Of a DNA stretch of 64,000 bases, positions 19,881 to 31,879 are shown in pieces; the stretch's first letter is position 1, and each line of letters opens with the position of its first letter. This DNA is from Sinotaia quadrata (lineage: Eukaryota > Mollusca > Gastropoda > Architaenioglossa > Viviparidae). A model generated the notes under the pieces. That model searched no databases. It was not told the origin of the DNA and saw nothing but the letters and a program-made list of their open reading frames with translations. The stretch covers positions 106,041,875-106,105,874 of the forward strand of contig CM054179.1 of NCBI GenBank assembly GCA_028829895.1, read 5' to 3'. Both the position numbers and the translations under genes were made by a program.

Positions 19881-21300
19881 GAAAAAAGACCACTTGTTTG
19901 AATTTATTTGTGTTTATATATTTTACCGTAGAATTGCAATGTATAGGGCTAACTGTACAGAATTTACTTTTGCGAAGGCAATGGCGAATGTTTTCGTGTA
20001 GAACAAAATGACTTCGAGTGTTTCACAAATTACTTCAAAAATTGGTGGGTCAAAAGATAGAGTGATTTTGAAGTCGTTTGTCATCCTTCAGACGTGATGT
20101 AAATTACAAGTGAAAAAACATGGAGAACTCTTCCTACACAGTAATAACAGTTTATTTTTGACTCAGCTAATAATGCGTCGAATAACTGCACGACTTCACA
20201 CTTCACTTTCTTATAACAACAAAATAAAGTTTTCAGCATAAAGTGCTGTTAACATTTACATTTACTAACGCATAATATCTATTCTTTGCAAAAAATGGTT
20301 ATCCCTTAAGGGGACGTAACTACACCAAATCAATGTCCATTCTGTTGTTTGTCGTGGCGTCCTTAATTTTTAAGGCAGGGTGATAACTATCAAATCACTG
20401 TCCTACTATAATGGAATAAGAGATAATAGCTTTGTCGTTGTTGTTCGATGGTGACCTTCATTTCTGGTCGACAAGTATTCGTTATGTTGATCATAAAATA
20501 TTTCATTGTCGGAGATTTGGGCGAGAGGAGTTAGTTTTTCTTTAGCGATGCCTTTGTAAAAATTTTCCCTTTAACTCACAAGGCACGATACAGTTTGCAA
20601 AGTGAAACGCCCAAGACTTAATTTCAGTCACAAACACAAATATTTCTCTTCACAGAAAAAGGACAACACGTAAAAATGTTTAAATCTATGAAAATTTTTT
20701 TTTCATCTAAAACCTCCAAATAACAAAGCATTTTATCTCATAACGCAAAAATTTGGGTTTTTTCAATGTCTAAGTGCCAGCCATCATTCTTCTTCTTTAT
20801 GTAGGGGGGGGGGGGGCGCTTTCGGCTTTCGCGGCCAGCAATCATGTCTCTCTACTTCGTTTTTATGTCTTTCTCAAGATAAAATTCTCCTGATGGTGCA
20901 ACTGTTTTGAATTTAACATTAGAAATGTTTTAATATCTCTACTGAATTAATGGTGCATCATGCATGTCTTTAAATACATTTATATATTTTTTTTAAAATT
21001 ATATATGTAAATAAATGTTCGCATTTGGGAGAAGTATATTTACTGCTAGATTATAATAAAGCACATTTTTGTGTTAATGAAACTAACTTAAAAGTGTTTA
21101 ATGCATGTTGAATGTAAGTGATAAAACGAAAAGAGATGAGAGGTGGGAGAGATCGATATTATAACAAAAGCGTAATGATGGTCGTTATGATGACGAAGCA
21201 CAAGGTGAAAATATATATAAGAAGTAGTGCACTTCATATATCAGATTTTGCAACAGGGAAATGTATACGTGAATAATAATAAAATAATAATAACAAAGAA
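19881..21300. other. Intergenic DNA, no gene seen
   Basis: AT-rich single-copy-looking sequence. A G-run at 20807-20816 followed by cgctttcggctttcgcgg is related in reverse to the aagccggaagcgcccc repeat at 9.6 kb and 57.3 kb. Confidence 0.45.
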
Positions 21301-21304
21301 TACA

Positions 21305-21545
21305 TAGAAAAATATCAAGACCTCAGATTAGAAATCCAGAGACAGTGGAATGTAAAAGCAGAAGTGATACCTATACTGACAGGAGCATTGGTGGAACATA
21401 ACCTCTGAGTTGGAAGGTTATCTGGATAAACTTCCTGGAAACCACAGACTTGCCCCACTACTAAAAGCAGCGCTCCTCGGAGGTGTCCGTATCCTCCATA
21501 AAACCTTAAATCTCCCAAAATCTTACCGACAGTCAAACAAAAGTC
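21305..21545 (+). mobile_element. LINE reverse-transcriptase C-terminal fragment, frameshifted
   Basis: The plus strand reads YQDLRLEIQRQWNVKAEVIP then ILTGALVEH, a stop and a one-base shift near 21405, then ELEGYLDKLPGNHR and ALLGGVRILHKTLNLP. The pattern YxDL...W..K..VIP...GALG, followed by a Leu-rich GTARILRKxL-type segment, is a familiar 3' end of non-LTR retrotransposon ORF2 in invertebrate and chordate genomes. An (AAT)n-rich patch follows. It is a dead relic. Confidence 0.75.
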
Positions 21546-21929
21546 GTAGAAAGAGACTGAATAATAATAATAAACACCAATTCCGATTAACAGTTAAATA
21601 CTGTAATGTGAGATTGGTCACTGGACATAAATCTAGTTGTGATAACATTTAGAATGAAAGCGTCAGTATTAGATAAGATTAAGTGCAACATATATGCAAT
21701 CAAGTCAGGGTACAGCATAGTAAAATAAAATAAAATATTTCATGTATTAGCATAGGCACCTGGAGATTGGGAAGAAGGGTAGTTGAGTAGTTTTTATATT
21801 GCTTACGTTATTATTATTTAAATTTATCAGTGATACTTTAAAAATTATAACGCTTTGCAATACTCCAGTGAGGAGTTCAACTTTTCATGGTTAGCCATAC
21901 AAATATTACAGGGGGTAATATACATATAT

Positions 21930-21930
<1 letters not shown>

Positions 21931-21997
<67 letters not shown>
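21931..21997. repeat. (CA)n microsatellite
   Basis: A pure CA run, first of three CA runs in 0.9 kb, each next to a copy of the repeat described at 22140-22925. Confidence 0.95.
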
Positions 21998-21999
<2 letters not shown>

Positions 22000-22139
22000 T
22001 AGTGATATTACGAAATAAAAAATTACAACTTAGTCTTCACTTAATGACTAAAATAGACATAGGGGCAAGCAGACTGAAGGCCTCGCCTCTACACGACTTC
22101 CTCTTCTTAAGTGTTCAAACCACTGAGTTATAAATAAAT

Positions 22140-22558
22140 GGAGAGGACATCCAATGATAGCAAGTGTTGCTGATGTGTCGCTAACGGAAGTTTCAATGCG
22201 ACCATTTTGAATATACCAGCCTAACACAACAGTACTGAAGATAACGTTTTGGAAAGCATCCATTATTTTCCAAATATACCTTAGTTAACATTGTAAATTA
22301 TACATGTAATCATATTTAATAAATTTTATTAGAAATTTATTATAATAATTTTGTTTTCAGTATTGACTAAAGTGTTTTATATTTTAAATGCTGAAAATAA
22401 ACATTCTTGAAAATATTAAATTGCAAGAGTACATTTACAAAATACAATCATTAAAAAAGGTCAACACAGTTTACCATCACATTTAAAAACAGCCACTTGT
22501 GTGGATGCATTTCAGGTTTATTTTTGTTCTTCAAAATCAGAGCTCATACTACACAATC

Positions 22559-22616
<58 letters not shown>

Positions 22617-22761
22617 CATGCCTAAGCACATAAACTTGTAACTCATATTTTGTTAATAATGAATGCTTTCCAGCACATTATCTACAGCACTGTTATTTTC
22701 AATGTTTGGTTTTCCCAAAATGACTGCACTAAAGCTTCCACTAGTGACACAGAGGAAATGC

Positions 22762-22800
<39 letters not shown>

Positions 22801-22925
22801 ATGTGAATTTACAAGTTTATGTGGGTATAGACAGATTTTGTTAATAATGAATTCATTCCAGCACATTGTCTACAGCACTGTTATTTTCAATGTTTGTTTC
22901 CCCCCAAAATGACTGCACTAAAGAT
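22140..22925. repeat. Three copies of a roughly 110-bp repeat associated with CA microsatellites
   Basis: One minus-strand copy (about 22140-22265) and two plus-strand copies (about 22645-22760 and 22838-22925) share the order taataatgaatgctttccag, cacattatctacagcactgt, tattttcaatgtttg and aaaatgactgcactaaag. CA runs at 22561-22613 and 22763-22801 adjoin them. The inverted arrangement suggests a small mobile repeat that carries or seeds the CA array. No family is recognised. Confidence 0.6.
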
Positions 22926-22929
22926 ATAT

Positions 22930-25900
22930 ATACCCTCCCTCCCTCCCCAAATAAATTACCAGACGATTTCAATACAAAATACAATTTGCTAGTATTAATC
23001 AGGCGTAGAGGAAATTAAGATTTATAATAAAGGTAAACCAAGAAATTAAAAGATTTATCATAAAGGTAAACCAAGAAATTAAAAGATTTATCATAAAGGT
23101 AAACCAAGAAATTAAGATTTATCTTAAAGGTAAACCAAGAAATTAAGATTTATCATAAAGGTAAACCAAGAAATTAAGCAGAAAGGTAAGTGTGTCACAT
23201 AAATGATGCTGGCCTTACAAGACGCTTCGCACAGGTTTAGAATTGATCAAATGATGAACATTTTCCCTAATGCTTCACAGAGACTTAGAATTGACCAAAT
23301 GATGAACATTTTCCCTAATATTTAAACTGACACTTTCTCTTTCTAACTCTAACAAATCCTTTAGTGTGGAATACTGGTTGAATTCTGGAAGGATTTTGAC
23401 TCTTGATGATTGTTAGCTCCCACTTCCGTCACAAGTACGTCAAAGGTCGTATAGGCGGTTCCGACACGCACACCTGTGTTCACTTCCGTTGAGTGCTCGT
23501 CACAGTCGCTAAATTAGAATCCTTCGTCTTCTAACAGGATTATTTGGCACTAACGGTCAAGCTTCCGAACTAACGGGACTCACCTATTGAGATCCTCGTT
23601 GTGAAACGACCTCGCGTTACGTGACCTTCCGCTATCCGTCATCGACTGTACGATACTTTCACACTTCGGTCGGAGTCCGTTAACTGTTTATTCTAATGGA
23701 TTTCCTCCCTACTTCCGATTATTCAGATTGCAATGACTAATTAACATTACAGATCAACCTGACATATTATACTTTACAAAAATAATATTCTACATGTTAA
23801 TAAATCACAAAAATTAAATATAGATGGACGAATTTCATGGACACAAAATTAATATATATTTAAAAAGAATAAATGGATGGTAAATGAAAGGTCAAAGGTC
23901 ACCTAAAGCATAGACTGCATACAGATGCTAAAAGTACTATGGCAGATATTAACTTGGCACTATAAATGGAAAATAAAATATTAAGGATACGACCCCAGAA
24001 GCAAACATTGAAATTATGAGATTAGTTAAAATAAATCCTGCAAGGGATCTAAGAATAAAACGACATCTTTGATGACGAAGAGAAATATGTCACAACAACA
24101 TAACCAATGCAAACAAGAACAAAGTACTTCGAACCTTGTCGATGTTAATTGTGGAAAGGAATACCTGATGAGTGACCAGACTTCTTGCCACACTAAATTC
24201 AAGTGATTAGACAATATAATTCTCTAAAGCAGGTAAACCTTTGACCTCAGTCCATTGACTGGTCTCTTTCTCGTAAAATGTAACCATTGGTTAATAAAAC
24301 TACTCGTCCATTTGGAACTGGTTTGCATTGCGTCAGCAATTTCTAGTGTATTCTCAACTCGAGTGTTTACTCCAACTCTGATACTTACAAAAATACCATC
24401 ATAAGGAGTGATCAAGGTTAGGTTGCTTCGACAATTTAACAATTTATGTAACAATTAAATTTAGAAATGGGATATGCAAATTTACTGCACCACAGTATGT
24501 ATACATGTATGTATGTATGCATATCTATTAAGATAAATTTCATTTGCTGATATTTTGATATTACTAATATTGTAACAATATTTATACACCTAATGAAACA
24601 CCCATAGCACAATATAATTTCTTTATCTCTTTTCATCGTACGAAATGTAACGGTTAACGTTCCCTCCATAATAGCAATATTAAGCAAATTAATTATGATT
24701 AAATTAAATTTATTAAGCGCATGAGTGAATATTCGAGTTTTAGCTTAACAAATAACTAAGCAATCAGATAATTCTTTCTTTAATCTGTGCGGACATTTTC
24801 GTAGACTGTCGAATCAAGATTGCGTAATCAAATATTCATAATGGAGCAGGAACCTAAACGGAAGCATTCGTGTATTAAATAATGAATTCATTTTATTAAA
24901 AATTTTAGCTGGTAGTTTACATAGTAGTATGCAAGGGAGTAAGTAATCAAATTAATTATTCTTTCTTCAATCTGTCATATGTTCTCCAAAAATATACTGG
25001 AAATTATGTAATCATTTATACGTGTTTAATTAAAGTTAGAATTTCTGTATGCATAAATAAAGATTGCCTTCTAGCCAAAATTAATCACATTCAGTGTAAT
25101 TCGGAAAACAGTTTGTATTTCTGAAAACAGTTTAGAATCTTTCAATCAGCTTGATTGAGTAAGATTTCACTCTTCGCCACCAGCTTCTCAATGACCTCAC
25201 CAGAAAACATATTGATCTCCCTTGAAAACGTCTACATCTTGATCTTCCCTGAAAACATCTTGATCTGTCTTGAAACATCTTGATCTTTAAAAAAAAAAAA
25301 ATGCATTCCTAGCATTCTTGCCATGCCACAAATCATCCTGGTGTAATTACCTTCTTGAGTGTCAATGCACTGAAAACAAATTAGGTTAATTACGTCACAC
25401 TGAACTCAGTTCAAGTTGGTGACAGAAATATCAGTATTTAGACATTGCGTTAACATGTTTTCATGAATTATGTCAAAGAAAGTACAATACTCACAATCCT
25501 CTGTGTTTACCTAAGAATGCTGTCTTCAGTTTTCAATTTAGTTTCATGAGGTCGAAGCGCAAATGTAGTTATCAATTGCAGTATCACTCGAGTGCAATAA
25601 AATATTACTAATTAATTTTGGTTAACGTGCGAATGTAGTAATTTATTACGGAAAGAGTTTAAATGAAAAATAATAACTTACTTTGTTATTTTTATATTTT
25701 ATTTTCCACACGCCAAACTGCCATTATCGAAAGTTTTAACTTGTTTGACCTTCTAGACCTAGACTATATATAGATTCCTACGGCGTATACCCAGAATGCA
25801 CCTGTCTGAGAAAAGAGCGGCTCGAACATTATTCATACTGTTGTGAATGATGCGGATTAGAGTATGCAAGTTTTCATCAAGTTTTCAATGCAGCGTTTCA

Positions 25901-26860
25901 ATATTTGAGTTTTAAAATTCACACTCTTGAAAAGATCATTTCCTTTTAAGTTGGATTCTGGAAATTATATATATATATAAAACAAATACTTACATAATGA
26001 CCGATGTACGGTGTTATTTAAACAGTTGACAACAAATGGTCTTGTTTTTTCCTTCGACCATGACAAATAAATAAAATAAAAATAATTATTTTGAATTAAA
26101 TTAAAATAATTAAAATAATGCAAAGAACTTTCTAAAACAATCATCATAAATTCGTAAGAGAACAATCAGGATACTGTCATGAGCTGATGATACTGAATTC
26201 AAATTTGACAAGTTGAAGACAATGCCAGGTAGACCAGAGCATTGAAAGATGAGATAAGGATTAAAATTATAAGCAGATCATAACGTCACAAACACATTTG
26301 TATTAAACTATATATATGTATACATTTTAGTATATAATAATAATAATATTTGCATAATTAATATATATATATATAGAGAGAGAGAGAGGGACGGACATAC
26401 AGAGATGCATGAATGGTTGGGTGGATGGACGGACGGATAGATAGACAAGCAGGCAGACATATAGATAGATAGATAGAGTTCAATTACGTCTTTAAATCTT
26501 TTTGTATATATATATAAATGCTTACCCACCCACACACAAATTGTTTGCATAACGAGAAAAGGGACGATAATGAAAGACATACTTTAGTAAAATATTCTTT
26601 GTATATTTGAAGACTGATTCATTGACGGCATAATAGGCTTCCTTCCTGAAATCCTTGCAACTATATTATGAATGAACAAGAATACTTATTAAAAGAAAAT
26701 AATGACAAAAAAATCTTGGTTTCCTGTTTGTTTCAGCTCTGATAGCAGAAGAGGAAGTGACGTCCTCAGTCAGCGGGATGACAATAGCTGACCACAATAC
26801 ATTGTGGTTGGGATGCAATTAAAAAAAAATAATGCAAGCTATATTCTCTTTAAATTGCTC
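22930..26860. other. Intergenic DNA with minor repeats, no gene seen
   Basis: Contains a 31-34 bp tandem repeat (23017-23176), a pair of 50-base repeats near 23225-23325, a locally GC- and CpG-rich patch (23405-23715) in otherwise AT-rich DNA, and TA/GA/GATA microsatellites at 26345-26475. No conserved coding motif was found in any frame. Confidence 0.45.
23017..23176. repeat. 31-34 bp tandem repeat, five copies
   Basis: The unit aagatttatcataaaggtaa followed by accaagaaatt repeats five times, the first copies carrying an extra aaa. Confidence 0.85.
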
Positions 26861-26865
26861 ACCAT

Positions 26866-27060
26866 TAGAAAATATTTTGTACATCATCATAATTGTTGCC
26901 AAATTATGTATTATAATTGTGAAAATATTTTGTACATCATCATAATCATTGCCAAATTATTTGTTATAATTGTGATGCATCATCATAATCGTTGCCAAAT
27001 TATTTATTATAATTGTGAAAATATTTTGTACATCATCATAATCATTGCCAAATTATAATT
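26866..27060. repeat. Tandem repeat of about 59 bp, three and a half copies
   Basis: The unit contains gaaaatattttgtacatcat, cataatcattgccaaattat and ttattataattgt. The plus-strand open frame across it is an artefact. Confidence 0.8.
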
Positions 27061-27233
27061 GTTAATAGGAGTAATGAAAGTTCGAAGCGATTTGTTGTAT
27101 ACATTCTTAATTTTAAATAAATTTGTTTTCTGAAAAGTCTATATGTGTTACTGATAATGTATTTTAAAATACCTCTTGTTGAATTTGTCGTTTGAACCTC
27201 ACACTTTTTTTTTTTTAATCATTTTCACATCTA

Positions 27234-27234
27234 C

Positions 27235-27306
<72 letters not shown>
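27234..27306. repeat. (GA)n microsatellite
   Basis: A pure GA run of about 70 bases. Confidence 0.95.
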
Positions 27307-27309
<3 letters not shown>

Positions 27310-27864
27310 ATATTTTTGTATATAAATTATAAATTGTTTCTTTATCAAACGATATGCACGTTTTATTTGACATATTTCCATGAAAAACAGTTTTAAATCG
27401 TGACAATGTATTTATTCTGGACAAATATTGTCCTTCACTTCCCGCCCAGCATTAAACGCGCACTTTAATAAAGATCTAAACTCCTAAGTACAACATAGAT
27501 TTTAATTACTTAAAAAATAAAAAATAATTTTATCATTATTTACTACAATCTGGATGACACTGTATTAATTCGCACAAAGCCGAAAGCGCTTCAAATAAAA
27601 ACAAGGTTGAGAGTCATCAGTAGATCTCTTTGTCAATAAAATTCTAATTTTTCTCTCCTACAGAGAGTGATAGAAACATTTGCTAAAGGAATGAGGACAC
27701 ATCCTTTCGTTAATCGTTGTTAAAAATGCAAACCGATAAGAGAAGAAACTACAATCTAGTCTTAAATCCCCTCAAAAAAAAGTGGAAAGAGCGGCTGTTC
27801 TTCTTCTTTTTTTTTTTTTTTTACAGTATTTTGCTTCATGGTTTAATAAATATCATGTCATGTG

Positions 27865-28512
27865 ACTCACTCATACTTGTTTGTGTGTATGAGTATTTGT
27901 GTTTTGATTGTTAGGGTGTTGATTGCTAATGTCAGTGCTTTTTGGATTGCTTCTAGTTCTGCTATTAATATTGAATGTTTTTCGTCTAATTTGTATGTTT
28001 GTGTGCACGTGGGTGTATGTTCTGCTGCCCCTGTTCCCTTTTTGTTTTTGGATCCGTCATTGTATATGTGGTAGTGGTTGTAGTTTTTATTTATGTGCTC
28101 TAGTGCTCTTTGTTTTGCTAAGTGTGGGTGGCTGTTCTTTTTTTGGGTGTTTGTTAAGTCTATTTTTTTGCGGTATCGATTGTCCGGGGGTGGGTGGGGG
28201 TGGCGAGCTTGGGTTGTGGGATTTTTAATTAGTTGGTAAGGGAGTAGTTTGTTCTCTGTCCATTTGTTTTGTTTTCGTCTTGTTGCATTTGGCATGTCGT
28301 ATCCTTTTTCGTCCCATTTCTTGTTTTGTAGGTGTATATTTGTGGGGAGATTTTTTCCCGTGTTGTGTTCTATTGGCCCATTGATTGAATGTTTGTTTGT
28401 CTCTTCTTTCTAATAGTGTTAAGTGTCCTGTTTGTTTTAGGAGTTCTGCGTTTTTTGTGTTTGGTAGTGCGTTTGTGCTTATTCTGAGGGCTTTATATTG
28501 AAGTGGCAACAA
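27865..28512 (-). mobile_element. Non-LTR retrotransposon fragment: post-RT region and RNase H
   Basis: On the minus strand the piece 28512-28225 reads PLQYKALRISTNALPNTKNA then ELLKQTGHLTLLERR, the usual segment after the RT thumb in Jockey-like ORF2. After a frame change, 28295-27867 gives HIYNDGSKNKKGTGAA, then ILIAELEAIQKALTLA and TQILIHT, the first two acidic motifs of an RNase H domain. The third Asp position is Asn and the frame ends, so the domain is dead and truncated. The A/C-rich, Asn-rich style resembles the fragments at 8-11 kb. Confidence 0.75.
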
Positions 28513-29600
28513 AGAGAATTAAGTAAAATTTACAAAATAAAACTATGTTTGTGAGTAAAGTTTTCTGTATTTGGAAAAATAAATATTTCTTGTGTCAATG
28601 ATCAGTGCATTTGCAGGCTTTTTTTCAACCTGTGGATGTGCAGTCAGAGAATTACTAAATTTAAAATAGGTGTCTAGTCAACATTGTTTAGTGCTAAGGG
28701 CAATCACAGCACATCATGGTAAAATTTAAATGTTAGCAGTGAGGAATATGGTACATTTAATTTTGCTTAGTAACTTTGTATAGCATTCATATGATTAAAA
28801 ACAAGTATTCTTTCAATTATGTTGACAAGATGTATTCAAGCAGCATCAAGAAATTGCTGTACAATTTATTTTCAGTCCTCTGACACTACTTTTAAAAAAT
28901 TGTGTTGTGAATGCCCAAATAATAATGGCCCACAGCAAGATGAGTGAAAATGCACAAGGGGTAAGGGGATAAGACTTGTTGATTAATCAAATGAAGGAAA
29001 ATATTTGAATATGAATGGCATGAAATAGATTTGTGTCCTGCAATCAGGGCAAGCAAAAGAATAGTTAAGTTGCCATTTCTTTCCCTTACCCTGGAATGCT
29101 GGAAATTGCTTGCATATACAACTACTGTATCACTGATCGAGTAGATCACTAACAATATATGATGAAATTTATTTCAGTGATGAAGTGAGCATGGAAAATG
29201 GAAATTCATGTATTTAATTCTGCTGTGTACATTTTCTATTTAAATGTTGAAAAAATAATGTAATGCTATATTTATATTATGATTTCACAAAGGTGTATAC
29301 AATAATACTAATGCCATATGACCTATCCAAATCTGCATTCTTATGAATAAATAAATATGCATAAATCTATAGTAACTCTAACACACACACACTCATATGC
29401 ACACAAACACAGAGTATGAACATATACAACAGCATTCTCTGTACTGTCACCCCTCACTGCTAACAAGCACGATCTTCAAACAATGTCCATTATCAGTGAT
29501 TTAATCATTTGTCTATTGAATCCTCCTTCATAATCTCATGGTAATAAACACACACACACACGCACACACACATATGCACACATGCACATGCACATGCATG

Positions 29601-29636
<36 letters not shown>

Positions 29637-31340
29637 CAACTCTCTTCGCCACTTAATTTTCAGTACCAGTTTAAGATCTTATCTTTTAACACCCCCTCCT
29701 CCAACATCTTAATAACTAATACCCTCCCCAATATAGTGTAATATGCTAACATTCTGAGATTTTCTATCCCTCAATGGAACTGCCAATATTTGTTTCCTGA
29801 CAAAGGTATTTATCATGCACATTGAGCCTCCCAAATTGTAATGCACTAAAAGGCTTGGTTAGGTAGACCTAAATGTGAGCCTGTTGAGCAACTAAAAAAT
29901 AGTATTACCAGTATTTTGTTCAGACTTTCAGTGAAGTCACAAGCGACACAAAACATTTTTTTTTAAAAATAGAGTTCAAAACAATACAAATAAGCTGATT
30001 AATATTTGTTTGTTTCAAAAAATAGTTTACTTTCTACATCATTAACAACTGCAGCTGAAAAATGGATTCAAAGCAAACAATGCAGACTCAGCAAAGTTTT
30101 AACTAAAACTGTACAAGCCATTTTCAGTCCTTTGCCTAAAGGCCATAAAAGTAAGAAACAGCATTCGTGAAAAAATATACTGATTCAGAATAGTCCTTTA
30201 AATAATTCTTCTAGTATAATAAGTTTTTAATATATTATTTCAAAATTATTTATTTTTGAAAAATGTGTAACATACTTTCAATGGACACTGAATTTTTCTT
30301 TTTCCTTTTGGGACTGTTGTGTACATAAAATAGTTGTTCACAGAAAAGGTGATCTTTGATGTTAATTTCCTTTAAACGGGTATGTACATAAATTAGTTGT
30401 TCACAGAAGAAAATGAACTATGATGTTAATTTCCTTTTGGGTGTGTACATAAAATAGTCAATTCACAAAGGGAAAGAATCACCACAAACTTTCATATTTA
30501 ATATGATCTTATTAACTTTATTTTCTCAGCAAATATTAAGTGTAAACATCTGTCACCAGAAACAAGTTACATTGCAATAAGCACAGATTTTCATCAAACA
30601 TGTTAGAAAATAAACAATTTCTATCTTTCTTTATGCATACATACATGTTATATATAAGATAATTAATTTTAAGATCATCATTTTATCATACAAGCACAAA
30701 TATGACTCACAAATAAAATGTATATAACTGTAAATAAAATACATGTATAATGAATTTGTTTCATGCTAAACTTCAATCTATGGAAGCATAAGCATGACAA
30801 AGTATGCTAATAATAATCTACTGATATGTTATAAAACTTTATATTATAAAAATAAAACCAGAACTAATAGTGCCAATCTATAAAACAAAACCTGTGTTCA
30901 AACAATTATAAATGCCTTAACAAATTGGCACCTAAATCACAGAGAAAACTTTATTATTAGCTTGCTCAGGTTTATAAACTATTTATATATATCATATTAA
31001 ATAGAATGACAAAAAAGAAATAATTCTAACAAGCAATATATTATCACAATTATAATATATATATCAGTTCACAGCACTGTTTATGGCTCCTACAATCTAC
31101 AAGTAAATTGTATCATGTGTTTTTTCTCCCATTAACTTTTAAATACATATATCTTGCCATACAATATAAAACATGCTTCAAGTTTCTCTGTTTATGCTAG
31201 TCTAAAAATTCCATGGATTAACATCTCTTTCATACTTAACCTACATAAATAATTCCTGGTTACTGTCCCCAGGACACAGAGATATAATGTTCACACATAA
31301 AATAAATATTTGTTTAGCCACCACCTTGTATTTATTATTT
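28513..31340. other. Intergenic DNA, no gene seen
   Basis: AT-rich. Holds a CA-rich tract at 29549-29632 and a three-copy imperfect repeat of about 60 bases at 30295-30470 (gtacataaaatagttgttca, then cagaaaaggtgatctttgat). No splice-bounded coding segments were recognised. Confidence 0.45.
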
Positions 31341-31341
31341 G

Positions 31342-31873
31342 CTTAAATAATTGTGTTTGTTGCTGTGTCATATTGTTACACTGTATTGACTTAAATAATT
31401 GTGTTTGTTGCTGTGTCATAATGTTACACTGTATTGACTTAAATAATTGTGTTTGTTGCTGTGTCATAATGTTACAGTGTATTGACTTAAATAATGTGTT
31501 TGTTGCTGTGTCATAATGTTACACTGTATTGACTTAAATAATTGTGTTTGTTGCTGTGTCGTAATGTTACACTGTATTGACTTAAATAATTGTGTTTGTT
31601 GCTGTGTCGTAATGTTACACTGTATTGACTTAAATAATTGTGTTTGTTGCTGTGTCATAATGTTACACTGTATTGACTTAAATAATTGTGTTTGTTGCTG
31701 TGTCGTAATGTTACACTGTATTGACTTAAATAATTGTGTTTGTTGCTGTGTCGTAATGTTACACTGTATTGACTTAAATAATTGTGTTTGTTGCTGTGTC
31801 ATAATGTTACACTGTATTGACTTAAATAATTGTGTTTGTTGCTGTGTCATAATGTTACACTGTATTGACTTCA
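31342..31873. repeat. 48-bp minisatellite, about eleven copies
   Basis: The unit cttaaataattgtgtttgtt, gctgtgtcataatgttacac, tgtattga repeats with only t/c or a/g swaps. Because 48 is divisible by three and the unit lacks stops in one frame on each strand, long false open frames appear in both directions. Confidence 0.95.
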
Positions 31874-31879
31874 ATACTA

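Noticed and set aside
19618..19893. Phe-rich minus-strand protein
   Set aside because: Reading of an A-rich tract after the deaminase C poly(A) signal.
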